Shown one piece after another: positions 16,727 to 25,304 of a stretch of 64,000 nucleotides of DNA; within the stretch, counting starts at the first letter, position 1; every line of letters begins with the position of its first letter. Made by a program: the position numbers and the translations under genes. The stretch comes from DATEDA01 sp963789885. Lineage in GTDB: Bacteria > Pseudomonadota > Gammaproteobacteria > Burkholderiales > SG8-39. Under the pieces are notes generated by a model. The model made no database searches. It was not told where the DNA came from and saw only the letters and a list, made by a program, of their open reading frames with translations. Location of the stretch: positions 7,624 through 71,623 of the forward strand of contig CAWBNB010000025.1 in assembly GCA_963789885.1 (NCBI GenBank). Direction: 5' to 3'.

Positions 16727-17380
16727 TCAGGAAGGAGGGGATGTCGGCGCCGGTGGCGGTGAGATGCCCATCGAGACGTAGATCGCGGTCAGCTCATCGA
16801 CGCCGATGTTCGGCCGGTCGCACCCATTCGGCCGGCACGTAGAGCAGCGCGCCCCCGAACGGGACCGGCGCGGTCGGGATGAGCACCGCGAGGTAGCTCC
16901 GTCCGTCGATCTCGATCGGCTGCGCGCTCGGCGCCAGCGCGAGCACGGCCACGCCCTTGCCGCCGAAGAAGCACCACACCGGGCTCATGGCGCGGATGTC
17001 CGCCTCCTCCTTCTGGTCGAGCAGGCCGACAAACCGGTCGGCGAGGTTGTAGAGGCTGCCCGACGAGCGGAATGTGCCGCAGCATCACGTCGGTAAGCCG
17101 CTTCAGCGGACCCTTCAGGCCCAGTTGCACGACCAGCCCGAGCACGTAGACGGCCGCCATCAGCACCAGCGTGCCGAACAGATAGGCGAGACCCGGATGG
17201 TCCGAGAAGGGATCTCCGATTGCGGCGAAGAGCCGCCCGACGAGGCTGCCCGGCCCGACGAGCCGGTTGATCAGCGCGAACGCCCACGACGAGCACCGCG
17301 GCCGTCAGCGCGAGCGGCAGCAGCGCCAGCAGCCCGGCCAGCCAGGTCGAGACGATCGACTCGAAGCTGCGCTTGATCAT
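16727..17380 (-). CDS. DUF502 family membrane protein, three frameshifts
   Basis: Reassembled from three minus-strand frames: SIVSTWLAGLLALLPLALTA (TM1), LINRLVGPGSLVG, YLFGTLVLMAAVYVLGLVVQ (TM2), LTDVMLRHIPLV, RFVGLLDQKEEADIRAMSPV, then GKGVAVLALAPSAQ and VLIPTAPVPFGGALLYVPAE, ending MGISPPAPTSPPS. This is the standard order of DUF502 proteins (about 210 residues). The VPTAP-like PTAPVPFGG turn is characteristic. Breaks fall near 17285, 17070 and 16808. Start ATG 17380. Function unknown; divergent from marC across a 130-bp region. Confidence 0.75.
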
Positions 17381-17510
17381 CGTCGGTGGCGCTCCGTGGC
17401 GATCGCGTGTGGGCAGGATCCTCTACGCTAGCGCGGATCGGCCGTCAACTGCCGGCCCGCGCGCGACTTCGGGATAGACTCGCTGCCGTCATCGCGATGC
17501 GGCTGCGGAG

Positions 17511-18189
17511 GTGCAGTGGAGTCGTTGGCTGGTCCCCGTCCTGAAGGCGCTGGTGCTCGTGCCGGTGACGCTCCTGCCGATCATCAATCCACTGAGCACG
17601 GCGCCGCTCTTCGTCGCGACCGCAGGCGGCGACCGGAGCGTCGCGGCGCGGCTCGCGCGTCAGGTCGCGATCAACGCGTGGTTCGTCGTGGTCGCCTCGA
17701 TGCTGGTCGGCACCTACGTGCTCGCGATCTTCGGCATCTCGCTGCCGGTCGTGCGCCTGGGCGGCGGCCTGCTGGTCGCCTCCACTGCCTGGCGCATGCT
17801 CCATCGGACCGAGGACGACGACGTGCACGCCGCGGCCGCGGAAGAGGCGTCCGAGATGTCGTACGCCGAGATCGTCAGGCGGAGCTTCTTCCCGATCACC
17901 TTTCCGCTGACGACCGGGCCGGGCACGATCGCCGCGTCGATCGCCCTCGGCGCCCAGATCCCGTCGACGCCCGTCCTGTACCTGGCCGGCGCCGACGGTC
18001 GCAGCGGCCGGAGCGGCGCTCGTCTCGCTTGCGCTCTACCTGATCTTCAGGAACTCCACGAAGCTCCTCGCGTGGCTGGGGGAGGTCGGCATGCTCGTCA
18101 TGATGCGGCTGATGGCCTTCATCCTGCTCTGCATCGGCATCGAGATCATGTGGAGCGGCTGGTCCGAGCTCAACGCGATCAAGCCGTGA
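17511..18189 (+). CDS. marC: MarC family (UPF0056) integral membrane protein, one frameshift near 17995
   Basis: About 225 residues, six TM helices. LPIINPLSTAPLFVATAGGD is the family signature near the start; VRLGGGLLVASTAWRML and FFPITFPLTTGPGTIAASIA follow. Near 17990-18002 the frame slips; the correct continuation is VSLALYLIFRNSTKLLAWLG and MRLMAFILLCIGIEIMWSG with stop TGA 18187-18189. Start GTG 17511 is the first start before the motif. Despite the historical name, MarC proteins have no established role in multiple antibiotic resistance. A strong stem-loop separates it from the convergent gene. Confidence 0.82.
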
Positions 18190-18197
18190 GGTGATCG

Positions 18198-18223
18198 CCC
18201 GGGCGGTTATCCGGCCGCCCGGG
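18198..18223. terminator. Bidirectional terminator-like hairpin
   Basis: Perfect 9-bp arms CCCGGGCGG (18198-18206) and CCGCCCGGG (18215-18223) around an 8-nt loop, exactly between marC (+) and the convergent membrane-protein gene (-), whose TAA lies in the loop. No U-run on either side. Confidence 0.6.
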
Positions 18224-18791
18224 TCTCGTCGACGATCCGCACCTGCATCGCGCTCAGCCGGTCGTAGAGCCGCGCCTCGGCGAGGATCGGCCACCAGTCG
18301 TACAGGAAGATCTCGAGCGGCCGCCAGAGCGCGACCCAGGCGCCGATCACGATGCTCTCGTGCAGGAACCGGCCGTAGTTGTACCGCCCGACGAAGTCCG
18401 CCACCGCGTCGCCGAGGAGGTTCGCGGCGGCGACGAACGCGAGACCGATCAGCAGGCTCCAGCGTCCGGTGCGGAACAGCCGCCGGAGCTGCGCGCGGGT
18501 CGCCGCCGCGCCCGCCGCGAAATAGTCATGGACCGCCACCTGGAGCGTGGCGACGCCCTCGGGCGTCGCCGCCTCGCGTGAGAGATGGACGATGAGCGCG
18601 AGCGGGGCGTCGCGGCGCGCCTCGCGGCTCCAGTCGACGATGAACTGCTCGGCCTTCGGGTCGAGGTCCCGCTCGCGGAACGGCGCGGGATCCATCGCGT
18701 TGAAGAGCTGCTTCAGCTCGCCGACGCGGACCTCGATCCGCTCGGCGTCCGGCGGCAGGGGCGCATCGGCCCCGCGGGGCTCTGCTGTCAT
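18207..18791 (-). CDS. Conserved two-helix membrane protein of unknown function
   Basis: 194 residues from ATG 18791. The cytoplasmic N-terminal half has LKQLFNAMDPAPFRERDLD and AEQFIVDWSREA, a recurring pattern in bacterial conserved hypotheticals; TM segments are around WSLLIGLAFVAAANLLGDAV and IVIGAWVALWRPLEIFLYDW, then a conserved WWPILAEARLYDRLS tail. I know of no assigned function. The start at 18791 is preferred over an upstream GTG/ATG because the preceding codons overlap the RND gene end and are Arg-rich. Located 25 bp after the RND permease stop on the same strand, so likely the last gene of that operon. Confidence 0.7.
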   Translation of the reverse strand: MTAEPRGADAPLPPDAERIEVRVGELKQLFNAMDPAPFRERDLDPKAEQFIVDWSREARRDAPLALIVHLSREAATPEGVATLQVAVHDYFAAGAAATRAQLRRLFRTGRWSLLIGLAFVAAANLLGDAVADFVGRYNYGRFLHESIVIGAWVALWRPLEIFLYDWWPILAEARLYDRLSAMQVRIVDETRAAG

Positions 18792-18816
18792 GTCGGGCGC
18801 CCCGCCCCGTGCGCGT

Positions 18817-21800
18817 TCACGCCCGGGCGGACGCCGTCGCTTTCGCCGGCGGGCTCGCGTCCCGTTTGCCTCCAAACACGGTCACGTAGAGCGTCGGCAG
18901 GAACACGAGCATCAGCAGCGTTCCGATCAGCAGGCCGCCCATGATCGCGAAGGCCATCGGCCCCCAGAACACCGTTGGAGCGATCGGGATCAGGCCGAGC
19001 ACGGTCGAGAACGCGGTGAGCGTGAGGGGCCGGAACCGTGAGCTCGCCGCGGCGATCGCCGCGTCCCAGACGCTCTTCCCTTCGGCGCGGTCAGTCTCGA
19101 TCTGCACCACGAGGATCACCGCGTTCTTCGCCACCATCCCGAGCAGCGACAGGATGCCGAGGATCGCGACGAAGCCGAGCGGCCGGTTGAAGACGAGCAG
19201 CGCGAGGACGACGCCGATGATGCTGAGCGGCAGCACCGCGAGCACGACGAAGACGCTGCGGAAGCTCTGCAGCTGGAGCATCAGAGCGGTGAGCATGAGG
19301 AGGATCATCACCGGCACGACGGCGAACACCGAGGCCCGCGCGATCGCGCTGTCCTCGACGGTGCCGCCGAGATCGATGCGGTAGCCCTTCGGCAGGCCCT
19401 TCGCCAGCTCGGCGATCGGCGCCTTGAGTGCGTCGACCACGGTGTCCGGCGTGGTGCTGGGGACAATCGCCGCGCGCACGGTGAGCGTCGGTACGCGGTC
19501 CCGACGCCAGACGAGCGGGTACTCCTCCCCGAACTCGAGGCTCACGAACTGGGTGAGCGGCACGGTGCGCCCGCCCGGAATCGGGACCTGGAGCGAGCGC
19601 AGCGTCGCCATCGTCGCGCGCTCCTTGTCGACGGCGCGCGCGACAACGTCGACGAGGTAGATGTCGTCGCGCACTTGCGTCACCGTCGAGCCGGCGATCG
19701 TGGCGTTCAGCACGTCGGCGATCGACGCCGAGCTGACGCCGAGGCTGCGCGCCTGGTCCTGGTCGATCTTGAGACGGAGCTGCCGCGCGGGCTCCATCCA
19801 GTCGAAGTTGACGCGCCGCGTTTCCGGATTCGCCGCGATGACCTGCGCCAGCCGCTGCGCGATCTGCGTGACCTCGTCCTTGTCCGGCCCGCGCACGCGG
19901 TACTGGATCGGCCAGCCGACCGGCGGACCGAGCTCAAGCGGCTGGATGTTTCCGACGACGTCCGGGAACTCCTCGGCGAGCAGCTTCTCCAGGCGGTCCT
20001 GGATCCGTTTTCGTTCTTCGAATCCCTTCGCGACGATCACGAGCTGGCTGAAGAAGGGGTTCGCGCCCTGCACGTCGAGCGGCAGGTAGAAGCGGATCGC
20101 GCCGCGGCCGATGTAGGCGCTCCAGTGAGCGATGTCCTCGTCCTTCGCTAGCGCCTCCTCCAGCCGCCTGGCGGTCGTTTCGGAGGCGTAGATCGACGCG
20201 TTCTGCCGCAGCGTCAGGTCGACGAGGAGCTCGGGCCGGTCGGACGCGGGAAAGAACTGCTCCGGCACGAACCGCAGCAGGTAGACCGCCGCCACGAACG
20301 CGGCGATCGTCACCGCGATGGTCAGCCACTTCACGCGCATCGCGCCGACGAGCAGGCCGCGATATCCGCGCATGAGGGCGCTCGGCTTCTCCTCCGCGCC
20401 CGACGTCTTGGGCGCCTTCAGTATCGCTATGCCGATCACCGGCGCGAACGTCACCGCCACGATCCACGACGTGATCAGTGCGATCGCAACCACCGCGAAG
20501 ATCGAGAACGTGTACTCGCCCGCCGAGCTCCGCGCGAAGCCGATTGGCACGAAGCCCGCGATCGTGATGAGCGTGCCGATCAGCATCGGGGCGGCGAGCG
20601 TCTTGTAGGCGAAGGTGGCCGCCTGCTCCTTCGAGTCTCCGGCGGCGAGGCGCCGGATCATCGCATCGACGGTGGTCATCGCGTCGTCGACCAGCAGGGT
20701 GAGCGCGATGATCAGCGCCCCGAGCGAGATGCGCTGCAGGTCGATGCCCACGATCAGCATGACGGCGAACACGATGGCGAGCGTTAGCGGGATCGCGAGG
20801 GCCACGACGGAGCCCGGGCGCACGCCGAGGCTCACGAAGCTCGCCGCAAGGATGATGAGGATCGCCTGCCACAGCGAGGCCATGAAATCGTTGATCGCGA
20901 GGTCGACGACGACCGCCTGGTCGGAGACGAGGAACGGCTCGATGCCGAGCGGCAGGTTCGCCCGGATGTCCGCCATTTCCTTTTTCAGGTTCGCGCCGAG
21001 CGCGAGGATGTCGCCGCCCTCGCGCATCGCGATGGCGAGCCCGATCGCCGGCTTGCCGTTCACGTGGAAGAGCGGCAGCGGCGGGTCCGAGAATCCGCGC
21101 CGGACCTCAGCGATGTCCCGGAGCGGTATCAGACGCTCTCCCACCGCCAGGTTGACCGCCTTGATGTCGTCCTCGGATTCGAAGGCGCCGGCCACGCGCA
21201 GGAAGATCCGCTCGTCGCCGGTCTGCAGGACCCCGGTCGGCCGCACCAGGTTCTGCGCCTGCAATTGCCCGAGCAGGGCGGAATACGTGAGGCCGAGGCC
21301 CGCGAGCCGCGCGGTGGAGAACTCGAGGAAGATCTGCTCGTCCTGGGCGCCGAGGATCTCGATCTTGGTGACATCCGGCACGGCGAGGAGGCGCGAGCGC
21401 GTGTCCTCGACGTAGTTGCGGAGCTCGCGGTGGGAGAACCCGTCGGCGGTGAAGCCGTAGATGATGCCGTAGGTATCGCCGAAGTCGTCGTTGAAGCCGG
21501 GCCCGACGACGCCCTGCGGCAGCGTGCCGCGGATGTCGCCGATGTTCTTGCGCACCTGGTACCAGATGTCCGGCACCTCCTTCGGCGGCGTCGACTGCTC
21601 GAGGTCGACGAACATGGTCGTGCGGCCCGCCGTGGTGATGCTGCGCACCCGGTAGAGATGGCGCGTCTCCTGCAGCTTGCGCTCGATCCGCTCAGTGACC
21701 TGGAGCAGCGTCTCCTCGATCGTCGCGCCGGGCCAGCCCGCGAAGACGACCATGGTCCGGATCGTAAAGGGGGGGTCCTCGGCCCGGCCGAGGCGCAGGA

Positions 21801-21894
21801 ACGCGATCGTTCCGGCCACGACCGCGGCGATCATGAAGTAGACGATGAGCGACCGGCGCTGGATCGCCCATTCCGACAGGTTCGGGCCGATCAC
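18817..21894 (-). CDS. RND-type efflux permease (second system)
   Basis: Intact 1025-residue RND transporter. PNLSEWAIQRRSLIVYFMIA is TM1; the porter domain contains WYQVRKNIGDIRGTLPQGVV; the TM4 motif is ALTLLVDDAMTTVDAMI with the two proton-carrying aspartates; the second half starts near LLRFVPEQFFPASDRPELLV and ends with TM12 LLMLVFLPTLYVTVFGG. The start is GTG 21894 overlapping the adaptor stop (GTGA, 21891-21894); the longer open frame upstream is Arg-rich shadow of the adaptor gene. About one third of residues look shared with the pump at 12-15.2 kb, including the opening SEWA motif, so the two are paralogues. Substrate unknown. Confidence 0.93.
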   Translation of the reverse strand: MIGPNLSEWAIQRRSLIVYFMIAAVVAGTIAFLRLGRAEDPPFTIRTMVVFAGWPGATIEETLLQVTERIERKLQETRHLYRVRSITTAGRTTMFVDLEQSTPPKEVPDIWYQVRKNIGDIRGTLPQGVVGPGFNDDFGDTYGIIYGFTADGFSHRELRNYVEDTRSRLLAVPDVTKIEILGAQDEQIFLEFSTARLAGLGLTYSALLGQLQAQNLVRPTGVLQTGDERIFLRVAGAFESEDDIKAVNLAVGERLIPLRDIAEVRRGFSDPPLPLFHVNGKPAIGLAIAMREGGDILALGANLKKEMADIRANLPLGIEPFLVSDQAVVVDLAINDFMASLWQAILIILAASFVSLGVRPGSVVALAIPLTLAIVFAVMLIVGIDLQRISLGALIIALTLLVDDAMTTVDAMIRRLAAGDSKEQAATFAYKTLAAPMLIGTLITIAGFVPIGFARSSAGEYTFSIFAVVAIALITSWIVAVTFAPVIGIAILKAPKTSGAEEKPSALMRGYRGLLVGAMRVKWLTIAVTIAAFVAAVYLLRFVPEQFFPASDRPELLVDLTLRQNASIYASETTARRLEEALAKDEDIAHWSAYIGRGAIRFYLPLDVQGANPFFSQLVIVAKGFEERKRIQDRLEKLLAEEFPDVVGNIQPLELGPPVGWPIQYRVRGPDKDEVTQIAQRLAQVIAANPETRRVNFDWMEPARQLRLKIDQDQARSLGVSSASIADVLNATIAGSTVTQVRDDIYLVDVVARAVDKERATMATLRSLQVPIPGGRTVPLTQFVSLEFGEEYPLVWRRDRVPTLTVRAAIVPSTTPDTVVDALKAPIAELAKGLPKGYRIDLGGTVEDSAIARASVFAVVPVMILLMLTALMLQLQSFRSVFVVLAVLPLSIIGVVLALLVFNRPLGFVAILGILSLLGMVAKNAVILVVQIETDRAEGKSVWDAAIAAASSRFRPLTLTAFSTVLGLIPIAPTVFWGPMAFAIMGGLLIGTLLMLVFLPTLYVTVFGGKRDASPPAKATASARA

Positions 21895-23003
21895 TTCGCG
21901 GCTCCGAGGAGTCGCACCTTCTGGCCTGCATGGAGGGCCTGCACGCCCGCGGTCACGACGAGGTCGCCCTGCTCGAGCCCCTCGGCGACGACGACGCGAT
22001 CGGCATCGTGGCCGGCGACGCGAATCGGCCGCTGCGCGACCGTTTCGGTCTTGGGATCGACGATCCACACCGCCGACTGCGCGCCCGCGCGGACGAGCGC
22101 CGACCCCGGGAGCTCGATCGCCGCCGCGGTCTCCATCCGCATGCTGCCGGTCACCGTCGATCCGAGCCGCAGGCTGGCGGGCGGGTCGATGAGACCGATG
22201 CGCACCTTGAACGTGCCGGTGATCGGATCGGCGCGCGGCGAGACCTCGCGGACGCGGCCCTTCGCGGTGACGTTGGCGTCGGTGGTCAGCGCCACCGTGA
22301 TCTCCGGGTTCGAGGGTGCCCGGTCCTTGATCTGCGCCGGCACGTCGAACACCGCGTCGCGCCCTTCCTTGCGCGCCGCCTGCACGACCATGCGGCCCGC
22401 CGGCACCACCTCGCCCGGCTCGGCGCCGATGGCGGCGACGGTGCCCGGCGCGTCGGCGACGAGGCGGGTGTAGCTCACCCGGTTCTGCGCGAGCTCGACC
22501 TGCGACTGCGCGGAGGTGACGCCCGCCTCGGCGCTCTGCAGGTTCGCCGCGATCTGGTCGAAGGCGGCCTGCGAGATGAAGCGCTGCGCGAGCAGCTGCT
22601 TCTGGCGATTGTAGTTGTTCCGCTGCTCGGTGGCCTGCGCGCGCGCGGCGGCGAGCTGCGCCCGGGCGGAGGCGAGGCTCGCCTCCTCGTTCGAGGCATC
22701 GAGCCGGGCGAGGAGCTGGCCCGCGCGGATCGCGTCACCGACCCGCACCGGGCGATCGATCATGCGCCCGTCGATGCGAAAGGCGTAGTTGACCTCGGTC
22801 TGCGCCTGGACGGTGCCGGTGAGCGACACCGTCTCGCCGGCTGCGAGCTTCATCACCGTCATCACGCGCACCGGCCGGATCTCCGGCGGCGGCGGCTCCT
22901 CGGCGCGCCTGCAGCCCCCGAGCACGGCGAGCGTCGCGAGAGCGCAGAGAAACGGCGTGCAGCCAGGACGAGTCTTCAGCAGGAGTTCACGGCGTTCAGG
23001 CAC
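21891..23003 (-). CDS. RND efflux periplasmic adaptor (second system), lipoprotein
   Basis: About 370 residues. Signal with lipobox LGGC (FLCALATLAVLGGC) suggests an inner-membrane lipoprotein. Barrel-sandwich start SLTGTVQAQTEVNYAFRIDG, long helical hairpin EEASLASARAQLAAARAQAT to VELAQNRVSYTRLVADAPG, and C-terminal ELPGSALVRAGAQSAVWIVD. GTG 23003 is taken as start because it places a normal signal peptide at the N-terminus; an ATG at 23111 is in frame but falls inside the direct repeats upstream. It is translationally coupled to the pump gene by a 4-bp overlap. No outer-membrane factor nearby. Confidence 0.88.
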   Translation of the reverse strand: MPERRELLLKTRPGCTPFLCALATLAVLGGCRRAEEPPPPEIRPVRVMTVMKLAAGETVSLTGTVQAQTEVNYAFRIDGRMIDRPVRVGDAIRAGQLLARLDASNEEASLASARAQLAAARAQATEQRNNYNRQKQLLAQRFISQAAFDQIAANLQSAEAGVTSAQSQVELAQNRVSYTRLVADAPGTVAAIGAEPGEVVPAGRMVVQAARKEGRDAVFDVPAQIKDRAPSNPEITVALTTDANVTAKGRVREVSPRADPITGTFKVRIGLIDPPASLRLGSTVTGSMRMETAAAIELPGSALVRAGAQSAVWIVDPKTETVAQRPIRVAGHDADRVVVAEGLEQGDLVVTAGVQALHAGQKVRLLGAAK

Positions 23004-23089
23004 AGGACGGACTCCCCAACGAGGATTGCAGTGATCGCCGCGTGACCGGCCGAGCGGCGTGCATGCTTGCGGCGCGCATATTATTACAG

Positions 23090-23115
23090 GGTCCACTTTC
23101 ACACGGTCCACTTTC
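23090..23115. repeat. Tandem direct repeat upstream of the second efflux operon
   Basis: GGTCCACTTTC occurs at 23090-23100 and again at 23105-23115, a 15-bp period. On the minus strand it precedes a TAATAATAT box (23086-23078) about 75 bp before the adaptor start. Phased or near-phased direct repeats next to a -10-like box suggest an activator site; inferred. Confidence 0.5.
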
Positions 23116-23139
23116 GGTTCGCGGGCCGAGGCCGGTCGC

Positions 23140-23169
23140 GTGCGCGCGTCTTCATGGTGGCGCGCGCAC
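23140..23169 (-). terminator. GC-rich hairpin after the antiporter operon
   Basis: GTGCGCGCG (23140-23148) pairs perfectly with CGCGCGCAC (23161-23169), 12-nt loop, 42 bp past the mnhD stop. It lies between the antiporter operon and the efflux promoter region on the same strand. No U-tract on the minus strand, so a rho-independent terminator is only plausible. Confidence 0.45.
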
Positions 23170-23210
23170 GTTTCATCAATGAGACGCAGTCCCGCGCCTC
23201 ACGGCCGCCC

Positions 23211-24953
23211 TCAACCCGCCATCGCCACTCCGAACGCGATCGCCGCCACGATCAGCGCGAGACCCGCTACCGCCCACTGCCGCAGGACACCGTCGAACAC
23301 GACGAACATCCCGCCCACGGCGACCGTCGCCCGGCGAACCGGTCTCAAGAACGTGAGCGGCCCATCCGCTACGGACATCTGCGGCAGTTGACGCCCGAGG
23401 CCGGCCGCCAGCAACGCGCCGCCGGCGAGAAGCAGGATGGCGGACCAGAGGTCGGAGAGCGTCAGCGCACCCGACAGGGCGTCGAGCGAAAACGCGCCGT
23501 TGGCCACGAACCCGAGCGCGAGCGAACACAGCGCGAGCGCCAGGGCGGCCAGTTCCGCGATGCGCGACACGGGCTTCTTCGGCTCGATCGGCCCGTCGGC
23601 CGGACGCAGCGCGTGGGCGAGCACGAGCACCACGTAGCTCGCCGTCAGCAACCCGCCCACGTCGAGCACGGTCTCCCACCACCATTGCCCCGATGCGCCG
23701 GCGGCGTCGAAGAAGAGCTTCTTCGCGACGTAGGCGCCGCTCGGCGGCAAGCCCATTAGCGCCACCCCCGCGAGCGCAAAGGTGAGCACGGTCACCGGCA
23801 ACGTACGGGCGGCGCCCGCCAGTCCCGCGATGCGATCGTGACCGAACGCGAGGTAGATCAGGCCGGCCGCCATGAACATCGCCGCCTTCGCCGTGGCGTG
23901 GGAGATCGCCTGCAGCATGCCGCCGGTCAATGCGCCGCCGCGCTCGAGCGCAGCGCCGTCGAACGCGAGCGGAAACATCAGGAACAGGTAGCCGATCTGC
24001 GCCACCGTCGAGTACGCGACCAGCAGCTTGAGCCGTTCCTGCCGCAGCGCGACCACGTTGCCGACCAGGATCGCGCCCGCGCCGAGCGCCGCGAGCAGCT
24101 GCGCCGACGGCGCCGTCACCACGCCCGGCAGCACGTCGAACCAGAGCCGGACGACGAGGAACCACGAGCCCTTGATCACCAGGCCCGACAGCACGGCGCT
24201 CGCCGCAGCGGGCGCCCCGGCGTGCGCCGGCGGCAGCCAGAGGTGCAGCGGGAAGAGCGCGGTCTTCGCGAGCAGCCCCACCGTCATCAGCGCTGCCGCG
24301 GCCAGCGTCGCCGGCTCGGGAACGATCCGCTCGGACAGCAGTTGAATGTCGAGCGTGCCGTACGCGCCGTAGAGCAGCACCGCGCCGAGGAGATAGAAGA
24401 CCGACCCGAGCAGCGCGTACAGCATGTACCGGAGCGCGGCGCGCAGCGTGTCGGCCTTGCCGTCGAGCGAGACGAGCGGAACGGCGGCGAAAGTCAGGAG
24501 CTCGAGGGCGACGTACAGCGTGAAGAGATCGCCGCTCACGAACACGAGGTTCAACGACCCCCAGATTGCGAGCAGCAGGGTCCAGAACACGAGCGGCGCA
24601 CGCGCCTCCCGCACCCCGTCGGGCGTCGCGAAATCGGCGCGCGCGTACACGCCGATGCCGAGGATCACCACCGCGATGGCCAGGATCATGACGAGCGCGA
24701 GGCCGTCCGCGCGCAGCGCGATGCCGAGCGGTGGCGCCCAGCCGCCCAGCAGGTAGACCAGCGCGGCGCCGGATCGCGTCATCGACGCGGCGATCCCGAT
24801 CGCGATGCCGAGCCCCGCGAGGATCGTGAGCGTCGCGACCCGCTGGGCGTTGCGTCCGCCGAGCGCAAAGCCGGCGAGCACGCCCACGAACGGCACCAGC
24901 ACCGCCAGCACGAGGAGCAGCCCGCCGGGCGTCGTCGTCATCTCGTGCGGCAT
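23211..24953 (-). CDS. mnhD: Mrp/Mnh-type cation:proton antiporter subunit D
   Basis: 580-residue proton-translocating subunit of the complex I-related antiporter family. Conserved charged residues are present: the TM5 glutamate in FTLYVALELLTFA and the TM7 lysine in GLLAKTALFPLHLWLPPAHA, followed by ASAVLSGLVIKGSWFL. Fourteen or so TM helices. It is the only large antiporter-type subunit in this operon; the usual MnhA is missing. Stop to the next start is 0 bp (subunit C ends at 24954). A slightly lower C-terminal similarity and an extra 80 residues make it longer than many MnhD proteins. Confidence 0.87.
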   Translation of the reverse strand: MPHEMTTTPGGLLLVLAVLVPFVGVLAGFALGGRNAQRVATLTILAGLGIAIGIAASMTRSGAALVYLLGGWAPPLGIALRADGLALVMILAIAVVILGIGVYARADFATPDGVREARAPLVFWTLLLAIWGSLNLVFVSGDLFTLYVALELLTFAAVPLVSLDGKADTLRAALRYMLYALLGSVFYLLGAVLLYGAYGTLDIQLLSERIVPEPATLAAAALMTVGLLAKTALFPLHLWLPPAHAGAPAAASAVLSGLVIKGSWFLVVRLWFDVLPGVVTAPSAQLLAALGAGAILVGNVVALRQERLKLLVAYSTVAQIGYLFLMFPLAFDGAALERGGALTGGMLQAISHATAKAAMFMAAGLIYLAFGHDRIAGLAGAARTLPVTVLTFALAGVALMGLPPSGAYVAKKLFFDAAGASGQWWWETVLDVGGLLTASYVVLVLAHALRPADGPIEPKKPVSRIAELAALALALCSLALGFVANGAFSLDALSGALTLSDLWSAILLLAGGALLAAGLGRQLPQMSVADGPLTFLRPVRRATVAVGGMFVVFDGVLRQWAVAGLALIVAAIAFGVAMAG

Positions 24954-25304
24954 CTACGCCTCGCGGGCATCCGGGTCCGGCGTGGCCGGCGCCGGCGCAT
25001 CGGACGCGAGCGTGGCCGAGCCCGTCTCGTCGAACAACCGCAGCAGCAGGGCGACCGCGAGCGCGCTCGCGGAGAACGCGACGACGATGCCGGTGATCAG
25101 CAGCGCCTGCGGCACCGGGTCGCCGCCCCAGCCGAGCGCCCCGCCACGGTACGCGATGGCGCCGAAGAGCACGAACACGCCGTTGCCGACGACGTTGAAC
25201 GCGAGGATCTTGCGCAGCGGCTGCGGGTTGACGATGAGGGCGTACACGCCGAGGCCGACGAGCGCCGCCGCGCACAGCCCGAACAGCGTCGCCGCATCCA
25301 TCAT
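24954..25304 (-). CDS. mnhC: Mrp/Mnh antiporter subunit C (NuoK-like)
   Basis: 116 residues, three TM helices. LFGLCAAALVGLGVYALIVN, RKILAFNVVGNGVFVLFGAI and PQALLITGIVVAFSASALAV match the NuoK/MnhC fold, which forms part of the ion path. ATG 25304 (MMDAATL) overlaps the stop of subunit B. The C-terminal DAPAPATPDPDAREA is a short soluble tail. Confidence 0.85.
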   Translation of the reverse strand: MMDAATLFGLCAAALVGLGVYALIVNPQPLRKILAFNVVGNGVFVLFGAIAYRGGALGWGGDPVPQALLITGIVVAFSASALAVALLLRLFDETGSATLASDAPAPATPDPDAREA

